A stretch of DNA of 64,000 nt from Trichormus_B sp936914905 (GCF_039871975.1 NZ_JBDPLL010000001.1); one strand, 5' to 3'; shown: positions 25,765-35,203, counted from the stretch's first letter. Numbers and translations: made by a program. Notes: a model not told the origin generated them from the sequence alone.

Positions 25765-26445
25765 CAGGTGACAGGGAACAGGAATCAGTTCTCGCAGTTT
25801 AGCGGCTACTACACCCCTACTAAATAATTCTTTGGCTTTGTCTATACCCGCTGGAATATGTGGACAAATGCCGCTGTGCCATAGATAAAAACCGCCATTC
25901 CATAAAGCTGTTTGCATAAATTCGCTTGCTTCTCCAGCTAGAACGGACTGTATATCCCTTATGAGTTCCTCTGTCGTACCAAGGCTAACGTTTTTACGTG
26001 TAAAGGCATATTCACGGGGTACGAGGAGTAGGGGTTCTAATTCTTGTGTTTTGGATGATGATAAGCCAATAATGGCAGTGCGCTCCCGTGGTAAATCACA
26101 ACTACCTTCTAAACCCTTGACAAAGGTATATTTCTTGACTTCAAGCAGTTCTAAAGCAACTTGAGACATTGCTTCGGTCGGTGGATAGACAAAACCCGCA
26201 ATAATGTGAGCATCACCAGCATAGGGACGCCATATTAATTCCATTGTTGCCAGTGGTGGACCCTTACCTAGTTGGTCGCGGTATTCCCAAATAGTTTGGG
26301 TAAGAGGAAAAAGTCTTGGTGTGTGAATAAAACCAATTCCAGTTTTTTCAAACACCTGCTGAGTTTTACCCAAAGGTAAATTAGTCCAATCTACTCCTAA
26401 ACCTTGCCAAATCTCGATTTAAAGATAAACCATATTTTGTCGGAT

Positions 26446-26476
26446 AGCGATAGCTTAGCTCGCCAAAGGCACCGCC
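26446..26476. repeat. Small dispersed repeat inserted in the TrpD-like pseudogene
   Basis: On the minus strand GGCGGTGCCTTTGGCGAGCT AAGCTATCGC interrupts the family sequence between MHRGG and YPTKYGL, where intact homologues have only one or two residues. Its relative stands free at 7058-7085. Confidence 0.6.
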
Positions 26477-26510
26477 TCGGTGCATAATCACAGGTTTTCC
26501 CGCCCCAGCT

Positions 26511-26552
26511 AATCATAAAGTTGTAATAATTAATCATAAAGTTGTAATAATA
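26511..26552. repeat. 21-bp tandem duplication
   Basis: AATCATAAAGTTGTAATAAT T is repeated with one mismatch (26511-26531, 26532-26552). Each unit carries, on the minus strand, ACTTTATGA, so the in-frame TGA of the pseudogene is present twice. Confidence 0.85.
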
Positions 26553-26840
26553 TTAATTGGTGCAGTACGGGTTCTGCCATCATAGGGTATGGCTAAAACT
26601 ATGACGGGTTGAGTTATTGGTTGCAACTTAGGACCGAGTTCATTATAAGCATCCAACATCTCGACTAACTCTTCCCAAGTGGGTCGCTTGATCCGGTGAG
26701 TAATTAAAAACGCGCCGATTTGTGCTGGTGTCGCTTCGGCTAATAACATCATTTTCATTGCAATAGCAGCTTCAGCACGGGTGAGATTTTCTGAAGTGTG
26801 ACTAACACTACCGACTTTTTGGATAAATTCTCTAAATATA

Positions 26841-26907
26841 TTAGTCATTAGTCATTAGTCATTAGTCATTAGTCATTAGTCATTAGTCATTAGTCATTAG
26901 TCATTAG
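26841..26907. repeat. Heptanucleotide tandem repeat (TTAGTCA), 9.6 copies
   Basis: Perfect TTAGTCA heptamers run from 26841 to 26907. The start codon of the TrpD-like pseudogene (26846-26848, minus strand) lies inside the first unit, so its ribosome-binding region now consists of repeats. Short tandemly repeated heptamers are characteristic of heterocystous cyanobacteria. Confidence 0.95.
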
Positions 26908-27017
26908 GAAAATTACTTCCCCATCTTTCTCATCTCGCTCTTCTTTCTCATCCCCCTCATCTCCTCTCCACCCTACACCTTCCACTAAGATGCTTGCGCT
27001 ATGTTGTCGTGTACTAG

Positions 27018-27910
27018 TTACCAAAAGTGTTGAATAGGAGGAATTTCCAGACGGTTTTGAGTTCTTACCATGACTACCCGACGAGTCAAACTGGAATTAT
27101 CTGGTAAATTACTATTGCTAGCTAGAGGACGGACTACAAGACTGGGATCAAATTTTGCTTCTATTAATGCGGAATGGGGTAGTAAAGCTATTAGTTCTCC
27201 TTGACGGACTACTCCCCGAAAAGCAACTAAGGTGTTAACTTCTAAGGCTGCTGGAAGTTTCGCTTCTAGTTGATCAAAGCAATCTTGAATTAAACGCTGC
27301 ATTCCATAACCATCTTTAAATACCACTTGCGGATAAAGAATTAACTCTGACCTAGGGATAGATTTAAACTTGGCTAGGGGATGATTAGCTGCTGTTAAGA
27401 CTTCTATGGGTTCATCATATCATCATAATATAATCTTTGTACGAGCATTTCTTGGCCAGTGATTAGAAACGGATTGTGGATGACAATTGCTAAATCTACT
27501 AGGCCATCTTTGAGAACTTTGAGGGAGCGATCACTTCCTCAAGATTTTACTCGTAGTTGCACATCGGGATAATCATGACAAAATTTTTGTAGAACTGGAG
27601 GTAGGTAAGAAGTACAGAGAGAATGAATTGCCGCAATACACAATTCTGGCTGCTTTCCGTCCATTAAATCGCTTAATTCTTGTGTGGCTGATTCCCATTC
27701 TTGACAGATTTTACCGAGACGGGGTAATAAGTGTTCACCCCTAATGTCAGTTTGGCATGAGTTGCTCTGTGAAACAGTTCTACCCCAAATCTGGTTCTAG
27801 TGCTTAGATTTCCCTGCTGATTGTCGATTGGGTAACACCATATTTTTTTAGTGCTTGTTGAAAACTGCCAGGGCGATCACTAACAAAGCTTGCAACTGCT
27901 CTAGACGCAT
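27018..27910 (-). pseudogene. ntcB: LysR-type nitrate-assimilation activator NtcB, broken
   Basis: Piecing frames together from the ATG at 27910 gives RLEQLQALL (first helix), ALKKYGVTQSTIS, LFHRATHAKLTL, CQEWESATQELSDLMDGKQP, CIAAIHSLCTSYLPPVLQKF, GSDRSLKVLKDGLVDLAIVI, EPIEVLTAANHPLAKFKSIP and VFKDGYGMQRLIQDCFDQLE to RLEIPPIQHFW. This is the NtcB pattern, the activator of nir/nar genes in response to nitrite or nitrate. Numerous frameshifts, in-frame stops and a small duplication around 27420 make it non-functional. Narrow assignment within LysR is from memory of NtcB sequences and the narB context. Confidence 0.8.
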
Positions 27911-28067
27911 TTTAAGTAGTAGCCTGAATTAAATTTAAGGCTGTCATTCCCTAAATTAATTTATCTCCTCAGATTAGTATATTTTAATACAATTCTGAAA
28001 AATTCGGGCCAGAGGGGTATAAGGGTGTGGGGGAGTAAATCAATAATTACGAATTACGAATTACAAC

Positions 28068-28507
28068 TCAAGCTTGTTTCACAAATACAGAATCGCTTTC
28101 AATCTTAGCGAGGTAGCTTTTTAATGGTTTTTCGGCTGGGCCTTCTTGTACTTTGCCATCACTAGCAAATTCTGCATCATGACAAGGACATACAAACTGA
28201 TTTTTATTTGTTCTCCAAGCAACTGTACAACCTTTGTGAGTGCAGGTAGAGTTAACAGCAATCAAATCTTTGGCTGCTTTGGATGTACCTACTACTAAAA
28301 CTGCACCCACTGGGGAATCTGCTACTAATAATTGTCCCGTCTTGTCTAATTCTGCCACATTACCCACTTTTTGCCATTTTTGAGTAGCTGCACCAGATGT
28401 AGAAGTGCTGATGTCGTTGTTTCAGTAGAACAGGCTGCGACCGCTACAGGTAAGGAACTAGCTAATAAACCTAAACCCACCCAATTAAAGAATTCACGTC
28501 GTTTCAT
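28068..28507 (-). pseudogene. Tat-exported Rieske [2Fe-2S] lipoprotein, frameshifted
   Basis: The C-terminal 99 codons form a Rieske domain with both cluster motifs, CTHKGC and CPCHDAEF. The N-terminus, in another frame from the ATG at 28507, is MKRREFFNWVGLGLLASSLP VAVAAC, a twin-arginine signal with a possible lipoprotein cysteine. A one-base shift in the Ser/Thr-rich linker near 28405 separates them (reading STSTSGAATQKWQKVGNVAE when corrected). The only start left for the cluster domain would give a cytosolic protein lacking export. It may be a sequencing error, but its neighbours are pseudogenes, which favours true decay. Confidence 0.75.
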
Positions 28508-28643
28508 AGATGTTGTAATTTATGGCCTGATTTTTAACTAGCACTCATTATTACTTATCAGCTTTGAGGCTGTCATTATTTTGACATTTTGACACAGTTT
28601 GTAATATTATTCAGTAATAAATAAACCAATTTCTTGTGAATAT

Positions 28644-29600
28644 ATGAATATTGATCCAGCATATATTTCTGTAGGTATTCTTCTTAAACGCCAATCTACA
28701 TTTTATTACAAGGAATCAAAGAGCCTATGCTTGGAACTCAGAGTCTGTATCAGATTCGATAAATGACTAAACAATTTCTTTTGGCAAAAGAAAGCAAGGA
28801 TCAGATATTAATCATTTTTTCGGTGGAGTTCTTAATGCTGTGTTTAATATGTTTATTGATAAATGTTTTCCAGAACATAAAAAACATCATCTAACAACCC
28901 ATGATACAGAGAATATTAGAAAAATAATGCAAGATATTAAAGAACACATACTTCAATGTCGGAAATTAGTTAAAGGTGAATGGTTATATCGAGAACAGTA
29001 ACCTATAAATGGTTGGGATAGAACTCGTTTAAATATTCTTTTAGTTGAACTCGGGCACACTTTATCAATTCCCTTGTTGCTTGCCTCATCTGAAGTAAAT
29101 CAGAAGGATTTTTCAGAGATAGTTCAAATGTTAGAGAGAACATTTTTTAGATATACATTAATATGTAATGAAAATATAACTCTATTAAAGAGTCTTTACT
29201 CTAAAGAAGCTCTTAATATTCGCAACAATTCCCAATTGTATAGCATTGAAACCCTAAGAACACAACTTAGTAAGTTGTTCCAATCAAAAGCTGGAGAACA
29301 AACTTTTATAAATTCATTAACACTGCTTCAATATAAAGGAACTGGTACAAGCAATAAACCGCTTGAGTATTTTCTTCTATCTGTTGAATATTATTATCAA
29401 TGGTATAAGAATGGAGCGAATGGAAAACCTGTATGTCATGAGAAAAGCAGAGTTTATGATTTTGCAGCAACATCTATTGAATGAACACGTATACCCTCGG
29501 AATCCCGCTAATAGTGATAAGGATGGGGAGCAACGCGATTTTGTGAGGTGGGGTAAAAAGTGTGCGCTCGCTAAACCCAAAACAGGCATTGATAAAAATC
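28644..29600 (+). pseudogene. DUF262/DUF1524 (GmrSD-like) protein, broken
   Basis: From 28644 the frames give HFITRNQRAYAWNSESVSD (the DUF262 PxNQRxYAW box), DINHFFGGVLNAV, HLTTHDTENIRKIMQDIKEH, stop at REQ (TAA), DRTRLNILLVELGHTLSIPL, MLERTFFRYTLICNENITLL and YYYQWYKNGANGKPVCHEKS RVYDF. The HNH region (IEHVYPRNP) begins in another frame after a 4-bp TGAA duplication at 29478-29485 and then fades. GmrSD-type proteins are type IV restriction enzymes against modified phage DNA; a defence role is inferred. At least two frameshifts and one nonsense codon are present. Confidence 0.75.
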
Positions 29601-29689
29601 ATTTACCGTACAATTAAAATAATGTACACATATAGATTAAATCTAATTACTAGATAAATTTATCAGATGAGAGAAGTTGAGATAGACTG

Positions 29690-30215
29690 GTATTGTGGTC
29701 AAAAAGAAGGTAGGATTTCCAGATGAAAAACAGGGAACACCTACCATTAATGACAAAACATATATTCAAGTCTTGATTTAGGCAAATGTTTGAAAGATTT
29801 TCAAGAGCAAGTTACGGAACTTTTAGGAATTAATAAGATTCCCGAATGGAATAGACAAACTTTTCAGGCCCATGAAGAAAAGATTAGAGAAGCTGCATTA
29901 ATATGGAGAAATTTATTGCTTCAGCAGTAGGAGAGCATTCTAAAACTCTGGTTCAAGAGAGAAATTATCTTTTACGTGCCTATCGGGAAGAACGTTTGAA
30001 TTATGCTAAAGTTTTAGCCCGTCAATTACCTATTGGTAGTGGAGCTATCGAAAGTTTAATCCCCCAAGTTGTCAATTTAAGAATGAAAGGAAACAGTAAA
30101 TTCTGGTTAAAAGAAAATGCGGAAATTATGTGACATCTTCGTTATCAATGGATAGCTGGAAGTTGGCATAATTTCTGTAATTCCATTTTTACCTCTTTTA
30201 TCCATCTTCAAACTG
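29690..30215 (+). mobile_element. ISKra4-type transposase remnant
   Basis: Frames in this stretch read KFIASAVGEHSKTLVQERNY LLRAYREERLNYAKVLARQL, PIGSGAIESLIPQVVNLRMK, FWLKENAEIM then a stop, and HLRYQWIAGSWHNF. The SGAIES signature and the NAExMLHLR end are those of ISKra4-group transposases. Only the C-terminal third survives. It abuts the truncated 5' side of narB, so its insertion or a later deletion between copies probably removed the front of that gene. Confidence 0.6.
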
Positions 30216-30268
30216 TCTAATATTTTAGACCTACAACTCCCATTTAATAGAATTTTCTGTGCTAATCA

Positions 30269-32028
30269 ATATTCGATGCTAATTCGTGGTTTTGTATGTC
30301 TAGTGCCGTATCTGGATACATTCAGAGTTTTGGTGCTGATGGTCCTCCTTATTGTTCCGATGATTTGGAATTAACTGATTGTGCTTTTTAAATTGGGACA
30401 AATACCGCAGAATGTCACCCAATTATTTTTGAGAGATTGGCAAAATATCATAAAAAATCGTCACCTCAAAATGGTAGTTCTTCACCTGCATCACACTCCC
30501 ACCGTAGAAGTCGCAGATTTACATTTAGCCATTCGTCCCGGTACAGATATTGATCTATTCAATGGTATCGCCTATTTATTAGTGAAATGGAATTATATAG
30601 ATACAGCTCTTATGGATGATTGCACTAGCATTTTTCCAGCTTATGCAGAAGTAATTCGTCATTATTCTCCTGATGTAGTGGCGCATCAATGTGGAGTTAG
30701 TGTTCAAGATTTAGAAACAATAGCTAAATATTGGGGGAAAGCAAAATCTGTTCTTTCTATGTGGTCAATGGGGGTTAATCAATCTTCTAAAGGTACTGCA
30801 AAAGTTAGAACTATTATTAATTTACAGTTGATAACTGGACAAATCGGTAAACCTGGTGCTGGTCCTTTTTTAAAACTGGTCAACCTAATGCTATGGGAGG
30901 AGGAGAAGCCGGAGGTTTAGCACACTTGTTACCGGGATATTGGTTAATAAAAATGACCAACATCGCACAGAAGTTGAGGAATTTTGGGGTTTAGAAAGGG
31001 GTAGAATTTCACCAATTCCAGGTTTAACTGCTTGGGATATGATTACTGGTTTAGAATCTGATAATGTTAAGTTATTATGGATTGCAGCAACTAATCCTGC
31101 TGTCAGTATGCCAGATTTAGAAAGGACTAAAAAAGCATTGTTAAAATTGCCTTTTACGATTTATCAAGATGCTTATTATCCTACGGAAACTGCTGCTTAT
31201 GCTCACCTTTTGCTACCTGCGGCACAATGGGGTGAAAAAATGGGAATTATGACTAATTCTGAACGTCGTGTCACTCTATGTCAGAGTTTTCATCAACCAC
31301 CAAGGGAAGCAAAACCTGACTGGGAAATTTTCGCGGAAGTGGGAAGAAGATTAGGTTTTGCTGATAAGTTTGCTTTTAATTATTCTGTGGAAGTTTATGT
31401 TGAGTTTGTACAATTAACTCGTCAGCGTCCTTGTGATATGTCGGGTTTGAGTCATGAATTTTTAGCAGCACAAGGACCGACTCATTGGCCATATTCCCAA
31501 GATAATAATTCAGAAACTAAACGTTTATATACCAATATAAGCTTTGATACCCCAGATGGACGCGCCAAGTTTGGTGCATTTTACTCTAAAGTACTAGCAG
31601 AACCACCTGATCCTGATTATCCTTTTGTATTAACTAGTAGGCGATCATATGGACATTGGCACATCTAAACTCGCACAGGTAGGACTGATAAAATTCGCCA
31701 AATCCACCCAGAACCGTTTATAGAAATTCATCCCAGTGATGCAGCACAGTTGGGTATTATTGATCATCAATTGGTGGAGGTGTGATCGCGTCGCGGTTTA
31801 GGTAAGTTTCCTGCTAAAATTAGTAAGGCTATTTCTCCTGGGACAGTGTTTGTACCCATGCACAGGGGTTCTTTATGGGCTTATAATGCAGAAGCTAATA
31901 CTCTTACCCACTCACAATCTTGTCCAGATTCTGACCAACCTGAATTAAAAGCTTGTGCTGTGCAACTAATACCGGTTAATGTAGAAACTACTACCAAAAA
32001 TTATCAGCTTTTGTCCTTACAGTGGTAA
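30269..32028 (+). pseudogene. narB: Ferredoxin-dependent nitrate reductase NarB, truncated and broken
   Basis: Molybdopterin oxidoreductase reducing nitrate to nitrite. Family sequence begins abruptly at IFDANSWFCMSSAVSGYIQS FGADGPP, so the N-terminal [4Fe-4S] Cys motif and about 100 residues are missing. Then come a stop after LTDCAF, LHLAIRPGTDIDLFNGIAYL, WSMGVNQSSKGTAKVRTIIN, a frameshift after GKPGAGP, LWIAATNPAVSMPDLERTKK, YPTETAAYAHLLLPAAQWGE, a stop at GHWHI, another at HQLVEV, and GTVFVPMHRGSLWAYNAEAN to the end. At least five independent lesions exclude function. Confidence 0.92.
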
Positions 32029-32115
32029 GCTATTATGTATATTCACAATCAGGAATTACTGATTTAACCATAGTAAATTATCAATGCTTCTAATTATTTT
32101 TTCTGATACTTAAAG

Positions 32116-32254
32116 GTGAGCATTCAGCTAATGCCTAAGGGCACGCTACGCGAACAGCCATCAGCAGTCAGCTTTTTCAGGCTAACGCCAAAAATATCTA
32201 ATTGATAATTAACCATTTCTCAAACATTGTGACTCCTGACTCCTAACTTCTTAC
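32116..32254 (+). repeat. Dispersed repeat family, copy B
   Basis: Same order and orientation as copy A at 3684-3815, differing by point changes and small indels (GTGAGCATTCAGCTAATGCC ... CAGGCTAACGCCAAAAATAT ... CTTCTTAC). It lies just after the narB pseudogene. Confidence 0.8.
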
Positions 32255-32549
32255 ACTTAAACTTATAGAATGAGGATATTTGTTAAGTCTTGACTCTGAA
32301 TCATCAACTATTAAGCTTGAAAAATTAAATTTTTTTCCAGTCGCAAAGTTTGTTAAATTAGGAAATACTATTATCTTTTCTATCCTGTAGATTTATCTAT
32401 GAGGATTTTTGTTTTTTTTATTTTTGTAGTTTTTAACTTGCAGCCTCTTCCATATTGCAGAAAGTACAAAATTTAGTTACTTTCTCCAATTTAGTTACTT
32501 TCTCCATATACAGGAAGATTTTTACTGCTGACTGCTGCTGTAACTTTAA

Positions 32550-33026
32550 ATGGGGTCTATCAAAAAAATGAAAAAACTAATCAAACAGTTGATACAAGCT
32601 ATCAGTGATGAAAATTTTAGGCATTTGATAGAAAATGTAGAGGTAGTAGTATCAAAATTGTTATCTCTCCTGATGGTGCTAGTCATTTTTGCAGTTTTAG
32701 CCGACTTAGCTATATTTATAGTCAAGGAAATACTTTCCCAAACAGAAGGAAGTTTTAATCAGAATTTGTTTAAAGTATTTGGGTTGTTTCTCAATGTTTT
32801 GATTGCTTTAGAAATTTTAGAGAACATCAATGGTTATCTAAGAAAGCACGTTTTACAAGTTGAATTAGTTATTGTAACTTCGTTAATTGCTATTGCCAGA
32901 AAAATCATTATCCTTGATTTAAAAATAACTGATGGTATAGAAATTATTGGTTTAGGAGTTGCTATTCTTGCCCTATCAATTAGTTATTTGATAATCCGCA
33001 GTAGCAATTCCAAAATAGAAGATTAA
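32550..33026 (+). CDS. PsiE-like membrane protein
   Basis: 158 residues with four probable membrane helices (LLSLLMVLVIFAVLADLAIF, LFKVFGLFLNVLIALEILEN, VELVIVTSLIAIARKIIIL, IIGLGVAILALSISYLIIRS). The ALEILENINGYL and EXVIVTSLIAIARKIIILD segments are typical of the phosphate-starvation-inducible PsiE family, whose biochemical role is unknown. ATG at 32550; an ATG six codons later is equally likely. Intact, in contrast with both neighbours. Confidence 0.75.
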   Translation: MGSIKKMKKLIKQLIQAISDENFRHLIENVEVVVSKLLSLLMVLVIFAVLADLAIFIVKEILSQTEGSFNQNLFKVFGLFLNVLIALEILENINGYLRKHVLQVELVIVTSLIAIARKIIILDLKITDGIEIIGLGVAILALSISYLIIRSSNSKIED

Positions 33027-33156
33027 ACTAGAACAGATTTTAATCGGATCACCAATAATTCCTTGATGCTAAACACTGCCTAATTTACTGTTATAATCAA
33101 TCCCAAATAGTTCGACTAAGACTGACGAAAGTCAAAAATTCAAAATTCAAAATCAG

Positions 33157-33593
33157 ATGACAGAATTATTTGTATTTGAAGGTGACTTTGTTGATAATTT
33201 ACGTTGCATACCGATGCAGGTACGTTACAAATTAGATACCTGTGGTATCAAGCTAAGATTGTCTGATTGGAATCAAATCTATCAGAACGTGCTAATTTAG
33301 TCGAATTACCTTGATCTACTGCAACAGAGATTCAATCTCATCAAGAGTATCTACAAAATTTAATTTTGGAACTTACAGGGACACCAGCTACCAAATTACC
33401 TGTTGAATCTCTTCCCCCTTAGATGAATACTACGAGTGTACCACCTAGCCTTGAGGAGAAACTACAAGAAATTACCTTGTAACAGTGGGGAATATTAACT
33501 CCATTACAAGAGTTTGTCCTAATTAAACTTAGCCCTTAGGGACATGAAAACAAAAATTTTCCTAAAGCAATGGCAGAATTTAATCTGCTTTAG
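33157..33593 (+). pseudogene. Nitrate reductase-associated protein (TIGR02664-type), broken
   Basis: Starts MTELFVFEGDFVDNLRCIPM QVRYKLDTCGIKLRLSDWNQ, a very characteristic opening of the small cyanobacterial protein encoded near narB. After a frameshift at about 33270 it continues SERANLVELP, stop (TGA), STATEIQSHQEYLQNLILEL TGTPATKLPVESLPP, stop (TAG), then PPSLEEKLQEITL, stop (TAA), QWGILTPLQEFVLIKLSP, stop (TAG), GHENKNFPKAMAEF. One frameshift and four nonsense codons in 145 codons. Its decay parallels that of narB 1.1 kb upstream. Confidence 0.88.
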
Positions 33594-33832
33594 CCAGTAC
33601 TGGTTTACTATTGTGCTTTATCCATATGGTCTTGAGTAGTAAAACCACTATAAATTGACGAATTTAGGATTTTGTATTTTGAATTGGAGCAAAGCTACAG
33701 TTGGTGAAGTTATAGTGTATTTATCAATGGTGCTGCTGTTAATAAGGCTAAAGTTAAGTCTACTACCAATACCAAAACATTTAATAGGGTGGCGTAAGCC
33801 ATAGAATTTGTTTAGACACACTCACTAATTCG
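33594..33832. other. Intergenic stretch upstream of the FHA-PrsW gene
   Basis: AT-rich with no credible gene or RNA; it includes the GGTGGCGTAAGCC-type small repeat just before 33800. Confidence 0.4.
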
Positions 33833-35203
33833 ATGACAGGCAAAAACGCAAGACATAATGCATTTCTGCGGCTAGTGTCTAGTAAGGTCGTAGCTTCTGG
33901 GTCAGAATATCGCTACTCACTGCTTCCCAATCAAGAAATGGTCATTGGACGCGACCCTAGCTGCCAGGTTGTCTTGGATGCCATGATGTACCGGATGGTA
34001 TCTCGTCGTCATGCGGTGGTTCGTCCTCTGTCTTTATCTCCAGATAGTAGATTCAGTTGGGTAATTTGCGATTTGAATAGTGCCAATGGCACTTTTTTAA
34101 ATGGACAATTGTTACAAGGTTCTCAAGAATTGCACCAAGGCGATCGTATTTCCTTGGGTGCTGATGGGCCACAATTCATCTTTGAGTATGAATTCGTCCC
34201 TCAACCGACAGTAATGAGGATTAACCAAGGCACAGTCATAGCATCTGCCAAAAATCAGCAACGGCAATCTCAGCATGACTCAGTTAGCTTCACACAACTA
34301 TTTCCAATTATTTCCACTGGTAAAGATTTAACTCGCAAAGCTTACCTTGTACCGGGAATATTAACAGTTATCTTTGTAGTGCTGATGTTTGGTACCGTAG
34401 GCAATCCCCAAGCAAATCAAGTAATTGTCGGGTCTTACATAGCCTCTGCTGCTTACTATTTTGTCTACCAACTTTGCGGTAAACAGAAGCCTTGGTGGAT
34501 ACTGATTGCTATGGCATTGAGTACAATGCTAATTTTGCTCAGTCCTTTATTAGATTTTTTTATCTTTGTATTTCGTGTAGTTATTCCTGGTAATTTACCT
34601 TCATCTCAAGAGTCAATTACCTTCACAGAATTACTGGTGAGAATGTTTTTTGGCGCTGGTTTGATGGAGGAATTTCTCAAGGCTTTACCCGTTTTAGGTG
34701 CATATTTTATCGGTAACTCCTTGCCATCACCTTGGCGAGAACGTATAGGTGTGTGGGAACCTCTAGATGGTATTTTGCTGGGAACTGCTTCAGCTGTAGG
34801 TTTCACTTTGCTGGAAACTCTTGGTCAATATGTACCAGTCATTACCCAAAATGTCACCCAACAATCAGGGGTAGGTGCTGGTCAATTAGTGGGTTTGCAA
34901 CTACTAATTCCCCGCATTTTAGGTTCTGTTGCTGGACACATGGCTTACAGCGGCTATTTGGGTTATTTTATCGGGTTAGCGGTTCTGAAGCCATTGATGG
35001 GTTGGCAGATTCTCGCGGTTGGTTATTTGAGTGCTTCTGCCCTCCATGCTTTGTGGAATACTACAGGTTCTATTAATGCCTTGCTATTGGTTATTGTCGG
35101 GGTTTTATCTTACGCTTTTTTGATGGCTGCCATCCTCAAAGCACGAGTCCTATCACCAACGCGATCGCAAAATTTTGCTACTCGTTTTCTCGAACCAAAA
35201 TAA
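33833..35203 (+). CDS. FHA domain fused to a PrsW-type intramembrane protease
   Basis: 456 residues. Residues 30-110 are a forkhead-associated domain (QEMVIGRDPSCQVVLD, MVSRRHAVV, DLNSANGTFLNGQLL), which binds phosphothreonine peptides. From about residue 165 come eight or so membrane helices with PrsW motifs: the EExxK-type GLMEEFLKALPVLGAYFIG near residue 277, SVAGHMAYSGYLGYFIGLAV near 366 and SASALHALWNTTG near 402, supplying Glu and His ligands. PrsW proteases cut membrane proteins in stress signalling. The FHA domain suggests recruitment of phosphorylated partners. Intact, ATG at 33833. Confidence 0.9.
   Translation: MTGKNARHNAFLRLVSSKVVASGSEYRYSLLPNQEMVIGRDPSCQVVLDAMMYRMVSRRHAVVRPLSLSPDSRFSWVICDLNSANGTFLNGQLLQGSQELHQGDRISLGADGPQFIFEYEFVPQPTVMRINQGTVIASAKNQQRQSQHDSVSFTQLFPIISTGKDLTRKAYLVPGILTVIFVVLMFGTVGNPQANQVIVGSYIASAAYYFVYQLCGKQKPWWILIAMALSTMLILLSPLLDFFIFVFRVVIPGNLPSSQESITFTELLVRMFFGAGLMEEFLKALPVLGAYFIGNSLPSPWRERIGVWEPLDGILLGTASAVGFTLLETLGQYVPVITQNVTQQSGVGAGQLVGLQLLIPRILGSVAGHMAYSGYLGYFIGLAVLKPLMGWQILAVGYLSASALHALWNTTGSINALLLVIVGVLSYAFLMAAILKARVLSPTRSQNFATRFLEPK

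Larger units (their letters stand above)
25741..26848 (-). pseudogene. TrpD-like (anthranilate phosphoribosyltransferase family) protein, broken
   Basis: The N-terminal piece (26848-26534) reads TRAEAAIAMKMMLLAEATPA QIGAFLITHRIKRPTWEELV ... VLAIPYDGRTRTAPINIITT; the C-terminal piece (26373-25741) reads MGKTQQVFEKTGIGFIHTPR ... TAIIGLSSSKTQELEPLLL, GGFYLWHSGICPHIPAGIDK. Together they are a TrpD2-type protein of about 350 residues. Between them are a TGA, a 21-bp tandem duplication that doubles this stop, a ~30-bp small-repeat insertion, and two further stops. A TrpD-like gene next to ntcB is a known cyanobacterial neighbourhood, possibly corresponding to nirB; that link is inference. Confidence 0.85.

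Noticed and set aside
26841..26907. Tandem heptamers considered as a CRISPR array
   Set aside because: Units are 7 bp and contiguous with no spacers; they are short tandem repeats. No cas genes are in the window.
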